Positions 43,889-51,977 of a stretch of 64,000 nucleotides of DNA are shown here, piece after piece. Below the pieces are notes generated by a model, which made no database searches, was not told the origin of the DNA, and was given only the letters and a program-made list of their open reading frames with translations. Position 1 is the first letter of the stretch. Each line of letters starts with the position of its first letter. The stretch comes from SW-4-43-9 sp047617985 (GTDB lineage Archaea; Nanohalarchaeota; Nanosalinia; Nanosalinales; Nanosalinaceae). The stretch is from assembly GCA_047617985.1 (NCBI GenBank), contig JBLGBS010000001.1:30556-94555 (forward strand). Reading direction: 5' to 3'. The position numbers were made by a program, and so were the translations under genes.

Positions 43889-43986
43889 GATTCGAACCTG
43901 GGACCACCACGTGACTGCTACGTACCTCAAAAACTTGTTGAAGTGCGACTAACAGCGTGGCGCTCTACCTACTGAGCTACCTGGGC
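43876..43986 (-). tRNA. tRNA-Asn (anticodon GTT) with 38-base intron
   Basis: Acceptor GCCCAGG/TCTGGGC (one G-T pair), D stem GCTC/GAGC, anticodon stem CCACG/CGTGG and T stem CCAGG/CCTGG. Splicing out 43912-43949 gives the loop CTGTTAA. The bulge-helix-bulge pairs CTGT with GCAG, with bulges TAG and TCA, at the canonical 37/38 site. G73 discriminator. Confidence 0.87.
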
Positions 43987-44012
43987 AGGCAGTGTTTAAC
44001 AACAGATGACTC

Positions 44013-44025
44013 AATTTTTTAAACC
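44013..44025 (-). promoter_or_regulatory. TATA box of tRNA-Asn
   Basis: The minus strand reads GGTTTAAAAAATT about 27-39 bases before the tRNA 5' end. Confidence 0.5.
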
Positions 44026-44133
44026 AACCTATCAGAAATCTATTGACACTAATTCAGATTTTCTATACTTTGACGCCGAGAATAGGACTTGAAAGTGATG
44101 AAATTAAAAAGAGTTGACGGTTATGCATAAATT

Positions 44134-45093
44134 ATGTCAGGTAAGAGCAGTAGGGAGAGGATAACTGATACTCAGGAAGCAATTGAGGAACTAGAAGATA
44201 GGGTTGAAAACCTAGGCGCTAAAATTGATGAGAAGAAAGAGTTTTTGAGCCAAATTGAGTCTCATCAAAAAAATTCTAAAAAGCAAGCTAAAGCCGTTAG
44301 AGAGTCTAAGAAACAAGTAAATTCTGATAAGGAAGAAATAGAGAATTTAAAATCAGAAATTAAGGATACTAAGAAATCTTTGAATAAAGAATTAAATAAT
44401 GCCGAAGTTAAGAAGGAGGATATTGATAAATTTTTCACTAAGGTATTTGGTGAAGAAAATGATGATGGAAAGAGAGAAGGAGGATTGAAAAATAGATTAG
44501 AAAATAAAGAAGATGAACTAGATGAGTATATAGAAGACAGTAAGCAGAAGGTAGATGATTTTTTAGATGAACACGAACAAAAATATCAAGAGATAGAAGA
44601 GGAAATAGAGTCTTTATTACCTGGTGCTACGGCTACTGGCCTTGCTTCAGCATTTTTTGAGCAAAAAAATGATTATAATTTTCCTAAAGCTATTTGGTCT
44701 GCGGTATTTTTCTTTGCTATAGGAGGTTTGGTTTTAACTGGAAAGTTACACTCTCAACAAATTGGAGATCTTTATTCTGCATTTCAGAATTTATTAACTA
44801 AATTGCCGTACTTAATCGCGTTTGTTTGGTTAGGTACTTTTGCCGGAAGACGGTTCAAAGAAAACAGGAGATTGCAAGAGGAGTATGCCCATAAGGAAGC
44901 TCTAGCTAAAACGTATATAGGGTACGAGGAGGATTTCTCAGATAATAAAAATGCCTCGGAACTCCTAGATAAAGCTCTAATCGATGCTTTCAGTAAGAAT
45001 CCGGGAGAGTTATTGGATAATGTGCCTGATGATGATAAGCCGGGGGTATTCAGCTCTTTGGAGAAAAAACTGAAAAAGAGTGAGAACGAATAG
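44134..45093 (+). CDS. Coiled-coil membrane protein of AT-rich cassette
   Basis: 319 residues. The first 165 are a Lys/Glu coiled coil. After LLPGATATGLASAFFEQ there are two helices (about 192-208 and 226-245), then a conserved-looking segment RRFKENRRLQEEYAHKEALA. This RRLQEEYAHKEALAK pattern is one I associate with bacterial membrane proteins of mobile or defence regions. Codon use is AT-rich (AAA, GAT, TTA) unlike its neighbours, so recent transfer is likely. It is the first of three genes between the inverted tRNA-Asn repeats. Function unknown. Confidence 0.65.
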   Translation: MSGKSSRERITDTQEAIEELEDRVENLGAKIDEKKEFLSQIESHQKNSKKQAKAVRESKKQVNSDKEEIENLKSEIKDTKKSLNKELNNAEVKKEDIDKFFTKVFGEENDDGKREGGLKNRLENKEDELDEYIEDSKQKVDDFLDEHEQKYQEIEEEIESLLPGATATGLASAFFEQKNDYNFPKAIWSAVFFFAIGGLVLTGKLHSQQIGDLYSAFQNLLTKLPYLIAFVWLGTFAGRRFKENRRLQEEYAHKEALAKTYIGYEEDFSDNKNASELLDKALIDAFSKNPGELLDNVPDDDKPGVFSSLEKKLKKSENE

Positions 45094-45136
45094 ATGGAGA
45101 CGATTTATTAGATAATAATCTTAAGTGGTCTGATTT

Positions 45137-45568
45137 ATGGAGAAAGCCTCTAAACTTACAAGAAAATTTCTCTTAACGACTATTCTGCTTCTGACTGTAT
45201 TCGTTTTATCAGCAGTTTTAATTTATCTAGAACTTTATTTCTTACCTAAAGTTTACCTGGCATTAATCTGGTTAGGATCCCTATACTTCCTTTTTTGGTC
45301 TTCAGCGTTTCTTCTTATTTTGGATTTCTATAATTCTGAGAAGAAAGAATATGTTATAGATTATTTAAAGAAAGTTATACCCGGTATTGGAACAGGTTTT
45401 GGTGTGGCGGTAGCCTTAGAATTAAAAGGAGCCGATGTACTTAGTAAAGAATATCTAATCAATTTAGCGCCTGTTATATTTGTATTTATCTTCTTCATTG
45501 TCGCTACAGGAAAAATGTACATATTTCTTCTAGAGTTGGAAAATGAAAATCGGGAGGAGAAAGCTTGA
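45137..45568 (+). CDS. Four-helix membrane protein of AT-rich cassette
   Basis: 143 residues with about four hydrophobic helices and few charges; a lysine-rich stretch (SEKKEYVIDYLKKVIPG) separates helices 2 and 3, and the tail is acidic (ELENENREEKA). Base composition is as AT-rich as the gene before it. Function unknown. Confidence 0.6.
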   Translation: MEKASKLTRKFLLTTILLLTVFVLSAVLIYLELYFLPKVYLALIWLGSLYFLFWSSAFLLILDFYNSEKKEYVIDYLKKVIPGIGTGFGVAVALELKGADVLSKEYLINLAPVIFVFIFFIVATGKMYIFLLELENENREEKA

Positions 45569-45636
45569 AACAAGCTTAGAGAACTGAATGTTAGCTTAGG
45601 CATAAATTCTTAATTGTCATTTAGAAAAATACCTTT

Positions 45637-46332
45637 GTGGATTTTGATAAAGTAAAGAAAGTTCTCAAAGAACTTAGGGACACTTATCCTGAAACAGAGA
45701 GTCCAGAATCACTACAAGATTCCTTGAATCTTGAAGAAGATGAGTTAAAAACTATTAGATCCTATTTGCAGGAACAAGATTACATAAAATATTTGTCTTT
45801 AGGAACTAGCGATTTTAAAATAACCAGTGAGGGCATAGATTTTCTTGAAGAACTAAATCGTAAGGAGTCGCGAGAGATTAGGAATAAAAGATATAAGCAG
45901 GCTACATATGTTATTGCAATTTTTACCGCATTAACTTTCTTCAATGGTATTTCTACTTCTTCAGCGGATATAGACTATTTAGCGGGAGAAAACTTTGAAT
46001 GCCCAAATCTTAATGATAATTCTCTCCTTTCGTTTACATTCTCTAACAACGGCGGATCTAATGGTATTGTTTGGTGGGAGTTGAAATCTCAAAATATTAC
46101 GATTGAACCTGTAAAGGATTATAATACTTCAGAGGCCATAGATATAAGCAAAGGAGGGGAGCTATATCCAAGTTATTCAGTAAGAGCTAAAGAAGATGCA
46201 AAAACAGCTAAAATTGACTACTTTGCAGAGGTACAATCTAAATGGTCTTTAGGTATTCTCAATTTAAGAAGAGATCTTGACTCCAAAACTTGTGAATATG
46301 TAAAAGAAGACAATGAGTGGAAAGAAATATAA
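45637..46332 (+). CDS. Winged-helix-like protein with membrane anchor, AT-rich cassette
   Basis: 231 residues from GTG 45637. The first 80 look like a winged helix (PESLQDSLNLEEDELKTIRSYLQEQDYIKYLS ends each helix plausibly), followed by a basic stretch and one helix near 89-104 (YVIAIFTALTFFNG), then an exported beta-rich domain of about 120 residues with two cysteines. This could be a membrane-bound sensor that binds DNA; that is inferred from the layout only. AT-rich like the two preceding genes. Confidence 0.55.
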   Translation: MDFDKVKKVLKELRDTYPETESPESLQDSLNLEEDELKTIRSYLQEQDYIKYLSLGTSDFKITSEGIDFLEELNRKESREIRNKRYKQATYVIAIFTALTFFNGISTSSADIDYLAGENFECPNLNDNSLLSFTFSNNGGSNGIVWWELKSQNITIEPVKDYNTSEAIDISKGGELYPSYSVRAKEDAKTAKIDYFAEVQSKWSLGILNLRRDLDSKTCEYVKEDNEWKEI

Positions 46333-46384
46333 GAGATTCAGTCAAGGTTATTGATGCCTGCCTATATTTTGACCGCGACTTTTG

Positions 46385-46399
46385 CCTGGTCTGGGCGCT
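46385..46399. repeat. 15-bp tRNA-Asn 3' end, right copy of an inverted repeat
   Basis: CCTGGTCTGGGCGCT is identical to the 3' end of tRNA-Asn (43874-43888) in opposite orientation. The match ends abruptly on both sides. It overlaps the stop codon of the gene at 46398-46754. Confidence 0.85.
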
Positions 46400-46754
46400 A
46401 CAGGTTTCCCAGTGTTTCATCCACTATTCTTTCTGCAGGGTTTCCTCCTAGCTGTGCTGATTCGTATTTCTGGGGATGTGTCAGTAGTTTTCTGGCTTCG
46501 GGAAAAAGCTCCTGAATTTCTGAGAACTGTTCAATATATTCTTGCCATGCTTCTTCAATACTGTCGTATCTGAGTTTTGGTACCAGTCCGTCCTGTCCTA
46601 GAACTGATATGTCCTTTATCCCGTATTCAATTACATAGTTCTGTTCTTCCTGGTCGAAACCTAACTGCATATCTATATAGAGTTCGCTGACAGATATCTC
46701 TTTCAGTTCGGCGTATTTTTCTATTGTTTCCCTGATCCGGGTTAGATCATCCAT
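46398..46754 (-). CDS. Small hypothetical protein ending at the repeat junction
   Basis: 118 residues, no membrane segment. It is acidic and helical (DLTRIRETIEKYAELKE ... EEAWQEYIEQFSEIQELF). Its TAG stop is formed by one base of the gene and two bases of the tRNA-end repeat, so the original reading frame may have been cut by a recombination event. Base composition is like the main chromosome. Family not recognised; a truncated fragment is possible. Confidence 0.55.
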   Translation of the reverse strand: MDDLTRIRETIEKYAELKEISVSELYIDMQLGFDQEEQNYVIEYGIKDISVLGQDGLVPKLRYDSIEEAWQEYIEQFSEIQELFPEARKLLTHPQKYESAQLGGNPAERIVDETLGNL

Positions 46755-46831
46755 CTGACAGTATACGTTTACTGAAGTTTTATTGGTTTTTCCCGATTAT
46801 CGATAAAAATTAGTCTCTCCCAGATTGGTTT

Positions 46832-47422
46832 ATGGAGTTTGATGATGTTTTCCGGGATACCCGGCTGAATATGGCTCTGGGTTGGAGTATTACTGTTTTC
46901 CTTCTGATTGTCTTCTTTGAGAGTCTGCTCAGTTTTGATGTTCTCTGGATAGTTTTCACCGCTTTTCTGTTGATTTTGATTGCTTTACCTTCTATTGTTT
47001 ATCGCAGTAGTTATGCGATGCTGCCGTGGGAATTGCTTCTTGTTGCTGCTGTACCGGTTTTTGTTAGAGCGTTGAACCTGTCGGTTTTCTCAAGTAGGAT
47101 TGCTACTTTTGTGTCGCTTGCTGCTCTTGCTCTTTTGATTGCTGTTGAACTGCATGTTTTCACATCTGTAAAGTTTAACCACGGATTTGCTGTTGTCTTT
47201 GTGATGGTTTCGACGCTTGCAATTGAAGGTGTCTGGTCTCTCACTCGTTACTACATGGATTTTTTCGTTGGAACAGCTTTTCTATCCACTAATCAGGCTT
47301 TAATGTTTGAATGGGGTCAGGTTGCAGTGGCAGGTTTATTTGCGGGTTTGCTGTTTGATTTCTATTTCCAGAGACGGGATAAATTCTTGAGGAAAGGTAT
47401 TTTGAAGGTGGTCAAGAAATGA
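46832..47422 (+). CDS. Polytopic membrane protein
   Basis: 196 residues with about six hydrophobic helices and a short charged end (QRRDKFLRKGILKVVKK). The final codons overlap the next ATG by 4 bases. Family not recognised; the pairing with the next gene suggests a two-component membrane unit. Confidence 0.6.
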   Translation: MEFDDVFRDTRLNMALGWSITVFLLIVFFESLLSFDVLWIVFTAFLLILIALPSIVYRSSYAMLPWELLLVAAVPVFVRALNLSVFSSRIATFVSLAALALLIAVELHVFTSVKFNHGFAVVFVMVSTLAIEGVWSLTRYYMDFFVGTAFLSTNQALMFEWGQVAVAGLFAGLLFDFYFQRRDKFLRKGILKVVKK

Positions 47423-48033
47423 GTCTTCCTCGGATTTCAAAGAGCAGTATAACTCGTTTTATGCAGATTGTTCTACTTGGAATGTTTGCGGTAGGAGTTT
47501 ACACTAGAACGCCTAAGATTATAATTAACAGTGGTGTAGGTTTGTTCATCAGTTTTATACCTGCCTTGCTTGAAAGAGATTACAGTTTCTCATTGTCTCC
47601 GTTTCTGTCGCTGTGGATAACCTCGGCGGTTTTCTTCCACTCGCTTGGAAGCTTCGGTCTCTACAGCGCGGTTTCTTGGTGGGATCATCTTACTCATTCT
47701 CTGTCAGCGTCTCTAGTAGCTGCGGCAGGTTATACATTGATTAGATCTATTGATCTTCACAGTGATGATATCCGGCTTCCTGACCGTTTTATGTTTGTTT
47801 TTATCCTTATGACCGTGGTTGCATTCGGTGTTTTCTGGGAATTGTTCGAGTTCGCCTTGGATCTGGTTTCAAACCTGACAGGTGTTTCAATGCCGCTGGC
47901 TCAACACGGTTTACAGGATACAATGAAAGATATGAGTTTCAATCTTGTGGGCGCAGTTATTGCAGCGGTATTCGGCCAAGCGTACCTTTCTAATCTCTCA
48001 GAGAGGATTCAGGAACATTTCGGCCTCGAATAA
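47419..48033 (+). CDS. Polytopic membrane protein, DUF2238-like
   Basis: 204 residues with about six helices. The motifs SWWDHLTHSLSASLVAAAG and FWELFEFALD, and the final LQDTMKDMSFNLVGAVIAAVFG, are in the style of DUF2238/YjdF-type proteins (conserved Asp-His and acidic residues within helices). The start overlaps the previous stop by 4 bases. Confidence 0.6.
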   Translation: MSLPRISKSSITRFMQIVLLGMFAVGVYTRTPKIIINSGVGLFISFIPALLERDYSFSLSPFLSLWITSAVFFHSLGSFGLYSAVSWWDHLTHSLSASLVAAAGYTLIRSIDLHSDDIRLPDRFMFVFILMTVVAFGVFWELFEFALDLVSNLTGVSMPLAQHGLQDTMKDMSFNLVGAVIAAVFGQAYLSNLSERIQEHFGLE

Positions 48034-48078
48034 GTCAGAATCAGAAAATATTTCAGCTCTGAGAACTATGATACTTTT

Positions 48079-48264
48079 ATGGTGCTAGAGTCGATACCTG
48101 TTCTGTCTACAGCATACCTTTCTATACTGTTAGGAATCGTGCTTTTGATCTCAGGTTACTATTACCGTTCCCGGAAGCGTTCAAAGTACATTTTGGGTTC
48201 CGGAGCTGTGCTTCTAATACTGGGTGTTCTTTTAATCCTTTACTTTATCTCCAGCTTCGGCTAG
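48079..48264 (+). CDS. 61-residue two-helix membrane protein
   Basis: Two helices (about 10-26 and 38-58) with a basic loop between them (YYRSRKRSKY). It ends 4 bases inside the aldo-keto reductase gene on the other strand. Confidence 0.6.
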   Translation: MVLESIPVLSTAYLSILLGIVLLISGYYYRSRKRSKYILGSGAVLLILGVLLILYFISSFG

Positions 48265-49076
48265 TTCCAGGGGCCGAAGTCAGGATCAACTTTCCGGTCG
48301 TTTCCTGCAAGCTCTGAGATCGTTTCCATCTCCTTCCCAGTCAGTTCAAAGTCAAAGATATCCAGGTTCTGAACGATATGCTCTTCTGAGGTAGCCTTAG
48401 GTATCGCAGATACATTATCCTGTTGGATAAGCCACCGTAGCGCGACTTGGACTTCGGACTTCCCGTGCTTCTCCCCGATATTCTGTAAAGTCTTATTTCC
48501 GAGTACATCACCTCTTGCCAGAGGAGAGTACGCTGTTAGCATCATATCATGTTCTCGGCATTTATCCAGTATCTCGCTCTGGTCAAGGAAAGGGTGGTAC
48601 TCTATCTGGTTTGTCAAAATAGGTTTTTCCGAATATTTCTGTGCTTCCTCCATCTGTCCTGGTGTGAAGTTGCTTACACCGATATTCCGGACTTTTCCCT
48701 CATCTACTAACTCGTTCATCTCATTTACAACAGCTTCAAGATCCATCTCCTCGAAAGGCCAGTGAATAAGCAGTAAATCGACATAGTCGGCGCCCAGTTT
48801 TTCCAGACTTTTCTCCACTGATTCCTTAAGTTTCTCGCGGTTCAGGTTATCTCTCCAGACTTTTGTTGTCAGCCAGATTTCCTCTCTGTCAACATTCGAA
48901 CTTTCTATACCTTTTCCCACCTGTTTCTCGTTGCCGTAAATCTGGGCGGTATCAATATGTCTGTAACCTTTCTCCAGAGCGGTTTCAACTCCGTTAACGC
49001 ATTCTTCTCCGGTTAACTGCCATGTTCCGAATCCGAGGACAGGTATTTTCTGGTTCTGAAGCTCTAGATATTCCAT
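48261..49076 (-). CDS. Aldo-keto reductase
   Basis: 271 residues, the size of prokaryotic enzymes. These NAD(P)H-dependent oxidoreductases reduce aldehydes or ketones. The tetrad is visible: Asp and Tyr in HIDTAQIYGNE, Lys in TTKVWRDNL, His in LLIHWPFEEM. NIGVSNFTPGQ and a C-terminal IPKATSEEHIVQN with the cofactor-binding residues are present. Substrate cannot be told from sequence. Confidence 0.9.
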   Translation of the reverse strand: MEYLELQNQKIPVLGFGTWQLTGEECVNGVETALEKGYRHIDTAQIYGNEKQVGKGIESSNVDREEIWLTTKVWRDNLNREKLKESVEKSLEKLGADYVDLLLIHWPFEEMDLEAVVNEMNELVDEGKVRNIGVSNFTPGQMEEAQKYSEKPILTNQIEYHPFLDQSEILDKCREHDMMLTAYSPLARGDVLGNKTLQNIGEKHGKSEVQVALRWLIQQDNVSAIPKATSEEHIVQNLDIFDFELTGKEMETISELAGNDRKVDPDFGPWN

Positions 49077-49156
49077 TTTTCTGCCACCATATACCCGGCT
49101 TTTCCTCCGACTTTTGAATATATTATCGTTTTAAACAAACAGATCTAAACTTGTGT

Positions 49157-49522
49157 ATGGTAGCAACCCAGATTTCTGGAAGCCTAATTGTTCGAGACAA
49201 AAACCTTCTGATGATATACAACGAGGAAACAGAGAAATGGAACGTTCCCTCAGGAAAAGGCGAGAGAGGAGAGCTTTCCGCTGACACAGCTGAGAGACTT
49301 GCTGAAGAGCATACAGGATGTAACTCAGTTGCGGACAGATACATGGGCAAATTAAAAACTACATTTGAGATGAAAGGTGAAGAGCACACATGGCAGCCTT
49401 ACATGGTCGAAATTGAAGGAGAACCGAAAGAAGCTGAATGGGTCAACCTTTCCGAGATCGAATCCGAGGAAGTCGCAAAACCTCTGGCTGGAATCTTTGA
49501 GAAGCTTAAAAACAAGCTGTAG
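49157..49522 (+). CDS. Nudix-fold protein with degenerate Nudix box
   Basis: 121 residues from ATG 49157. WNVPSGKGERGELSADTAERLAEEHTG has the layout of a Nudix box, but the canonical REUxEExGU is RLAEEHTGC here, so one of the metal-binding glutamates is replaced by His. Hydrolase activity may be lost or altered. Start 49151 (TTG) would add two residues. It is convergent with the deoxyhypusine synthase gene. Confidence 0.65.
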   Translation: MVATQISGSLIVRDKNLLMIYNEETEKWNVPSGKGERGELSADTAERLAEEHTGCNSVADRYMGKLKTTFEMKGEEHTWQPYMVEIEGEPKEAEWVNLSEIESEEVAKPLAGIFEKLKNKL

Positions 49523-49530
49523 AACACGAC

Positions 49531-50547
49531 TCAGATCTCGTAATTTTTAAACGCTGATGCGATCAGTAAAGGGAAGACAAGAGTTGCCTCAGCCTCTATT
49601 TGAGTGTAATTCTTTGTTTTCTCCTTAATTTTTCCCCAGGAAACAGCTTCTTTTGGTGGGGCACCGCTTAGGCTTCCATCTCCCTCCATTCCGGTTGAGA
49701 TATACACGGCGTAGTCGGTTCCTCCCCGGAAAAGGTTAGACATGATGGCCTGATGCTTTGGAACGCCGTCGCCGACAGCTATAATGCCTGTTTTTTCAGC
49801 TTCTATCGCCTCGTGTATGAGTTTATCCCAGTCATCCAGTATCTCTATACCGATCTCCGAGTCCTGTTCCTGCCGGTAGTAGAACATGTAGTCCCCGATC
49901 TCTGCATCGATCAAGGCAGGGCAAAAGACCGGAATATCGTTTTCATATGAATGGTAAAGGAAGGAATCTGATTCATCAAGTTCTTTATCCTCTCCTACTT
50001 TTTTGCCAAGTTCCCGGGCTACTTCGGTTGGTTCTCTCATCTTTTTCTCATCAAAGAACTCTGGGAAGAAGTTTTGGTTCAGCCATGATTCCAGCCAGAC
50101 ATAGTTGTCTGATTCGACATAGATATTGCCGAGCCGGTTGATACCTTTCTCTCTGAGCTCTGCCTCATCCGCATCCCATTCACCCATTTTGAACGGTTTT
50201 GCGGTCTTGATTACATCCTCTGTATGTGAACCCGAACTGGTGATTATCACATCGACAAAGTCCTCCCGGGCGAGGTATGCGACAGCTTCTCTAAGTCCGG
50301 AAGAGATTATGTTGGAGGTGAAAGTCAGGAATATCTTGGCGTCCTCCTCCCGCATCTCCTTCACAAGTTCGATCGCTTCTTTCAGATGAGAGGCCTGGAA
50401 ACCGGTTGTACCGTAGCTTTCCAGCATTTCCTCGAGTTCAAAATCTCCCCGAAAATCGTATCCTTTGACTTCTTCCCCCCTGTGTGATTCCTCTGTTCCA
50501 GGGATAACATGCTCCCGGGTGTCTTCGCTGTCTTTTTGCTCTGTCAT
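49531..50547 (-). CDS. dys: Deoxyhypusine synthase
   Basis: 338 residues. It transfers an aminobutyl group from spermidine to a lysine of aIF5A. The family signatures are present: TSNIISSGLREAVAYL, NAD-binding ITSSGSHTEDVIK, and the catalytic lysine in PPKEAVSWGKIKE. Length is normal. Since the window also holds an agmatinase-like gene, polyamine metabolism is at least partly present. Confidence 0.92.
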   Translation of the reverse strand: MTEQKDSEDTREHVIPGTEESHRGEEVKGYDFRGDFELEEMLESYGTTGFQASHLKEAIELVKEMREEDAKIFLTFTSNIISSGLREAVAYLAREDFVDVIITSSGSHTEDVIKTAKPFKMGEWDADEAELREKGINRLGNIYVESDNYVWLESWLNQNFFPEFFDEKKMREPTEVARELGKKVGEDKELDESDSFLYHSYENDIPVFCPALIDAEIGDYMFYYRQEQDSEIGIEILDDWDKLIHEAIEAEKTGIIAVGDGVPKHQAIMSNLFRGGTDYAVYISTGMEGDGSLSGAPPKEAVSWGKIKEKTKNYTQIEAEATLVFPLLIASAFKNYEI

Positions 50548-50597
50548 ACAAAATTAGTTGAGGTAAAAGTTTATGTAGCAACTGAATGAGAAGTTGT

Positions 50598-50671
50598 TGG
50601 CCGAGCCCGGATTTGAACCGGGAACCTATGCATCTTCAGTGCATCGCTCTCCCAGATTGAGCTACTCGGCC
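50598..50671 (-). tRNA. tRNA-Phe (anticodon GAA), no intron
   Basis: Acceptor GGCCGAG/CTCGGCC, D stem GCTC/GAGC, anticodon stem ATGCA/TGCAT with loop CTGAAGA, T stem CCCGG/CCGGG, A73. All pairs are perfect and the gene is uninterrupted, unlike the other three tRNAs here. Possible TATA CCTATAATAC upstream. Confidence 0.92.
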
Positions 50672-50734
50672 CGTTAAATAAGGGTATTATAGGATTGAAA
50701 GGTGAGTTTTAAGAATAATGCCTTTGAAGACCGG

Positions 50735-50938
50735 TCACCATGGATCGTGTTCCAGTCCGTGATCCTCAGCTCTTTCAATCATATCGTCCTCTGAGGCCTC
50801 GCTGCACGGCGCCATCTGCCACTCCTCGAAATCATCGTTCATATTTTTGACTGCCTCAGCCTCTTCTTTTGACATTATCGAGATATTTGCTGTGTCGTCG
50901 CTGTAGACCTCTATTATCCAGAAGTTCTCTGACTCCAT
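50735..50938 (-). CDS. 67-residue acidic hypothetical protein
   Basis: Mixed alpha/beta (FWIIEVYSDDTANISIMSKEEAEAVKN) with one cysteine and a His/Trp-containing tail. No membrane segment or signal. No family recognised; the downstream end lies between a tRNA and a secreted protein gene. Confidence 0.55.
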   Translation of the reverse strand: MESENFWIIEVYSDDTANISIMSKEEAEAVKNMNDDFEEWQMAPCSEASEDDMIERAEDHGLEHDPW

Positions 50939-50973
50939 AAATGTTAGTTAGATAGCTCCAGTTTTATTACTGT

Positions 50974-51897
50974 TCAGCTTGTTCCTAGATCGATAACTGC
51001 TTCCGGATCGCTGTCCGCTCTGTGTCTAGCGTAGAGGCTTATACTTCCCTGAAGAGAACGGTTAAACCCATCAACTTTGACCTCCGGATCCAGTATAACT
51101 CTAACTGTAGGATCTTCCGGCTGAGGGAACCCGAAGCTTGGACTGACCTGCTGTAAAAAGTTCTGGTTTTCCACCAAGTCTTCTCTTGATTCAATGGCTG
51201 TGTAATCTTCTTTTGTATTCGGTATCAGGAAGCCTCCCTCTGACTGCTCCACCCTTAGAACATCTTTTGAACCCTGAGAAGTATAATTTATTGAGTTCCA
51301 GGAACCATAGCTGACGATTCCTGCCGGCTGATCAGTCACTATGTAGGGGAACTCTGCGTCTTCTGTATAGTATCCCTCACTGACCGGCTGGCCGTCCGAA
51401 TAAATCTGACCTTCGCTGTCCAGAGTCATTTCAAGAGTAACTGTTTCGACCTTTTGAGGAGAACCACACAGCTGGTAACTGAACTCTCCAGGCTCTGCGA
51501 CGTGAGAATTATCTTGTTTCGCTAATGAAACTATCCTGTTCTCCGGCTGGCAGGAGTTGTTAATGGAAGCTGTGAAGCTTGCGCACACCTGAAGTCTGTA
51601 GTTCTGATAGGTTGAGGCATGTGAATCATTTCTCTGGTACATTGAAAGAATACTGTTCATATCGCTCTCACAGCTCTCCTGTATTTCCACTTCTTCAACT
51701 CCAGACCCGCATACCTGCCATTTGAAATGGCCGGGTTCTCCAATATTTCCACCTTCTCTATCGTAGAGTGAGAAGAGAGGTTCTTCACGATCCTGGCATG
51801 TGTCACGTATATTGAAATCAGCGGTCTGCGCCGAGGAAATACCTGAGAAAAGAATTATGAGAGATACAATTAATGGTAGCCGGGTTTTACTGCTCAT
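50974..51897 (-). CDS. Secreted protein with three cysteine repeats
   Basis: 307 residues from ATG 51897, preceded by GAGGT. After the signal peptide (SLIILFSGISSAQT), three repeats of about 45 residues each have a cysteine at either end, with cores of the form ILSMYQRNDSHA ... YRLQVCAS. Such repeats recur in exported proteins of several DPANN archaea. A beta-rich C-terminal domain follows. No anchor is visible. Function unknown, extracellular. Confidence 0.7.
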   Translation of the reverse strand: MSSKTRLPLIVSLIILFSGISSAQTADFNIRDTCQDREEPLFSLYDREGGNIGEPGHFKWQVCGSGVEEVEIQESCESDMNSILSMYQRNDSHASTYQNYRLQVCASFTASINNSCQPENRIVSLAKQDNSHVAEPGEFSYQLCGSPQKVETVTLEMTLDSEGQIYSDGQPVSEGYYTEDAEFPYIVTDQPAGIVSYGSWNSINYTSQGSKDVLRVEQSEGGFLIPNTKEDYTAIESREDLVENQNFLQQVSPSFGFPQPEDPTVRVILDPEVKVDGFNRSLQGSISLYARHRADSDPEAVIDLGTS

Positions 51898-51977
51898 ATA
51901 CCTCAATTTAATTATTCTTCAATAAAAAGAGGCTAGTTTGAAACAGTTATTTAATTCAGTAAACCAATTTTTACCGT

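Noticed and set aside
43874..46399. Standard integrase att sites as direct repeats
   Set aside because: The two 15-bp copies are inverted, not direct, and no integrase gene is visible in the cassette; simple integration cannot explain the arrangement.
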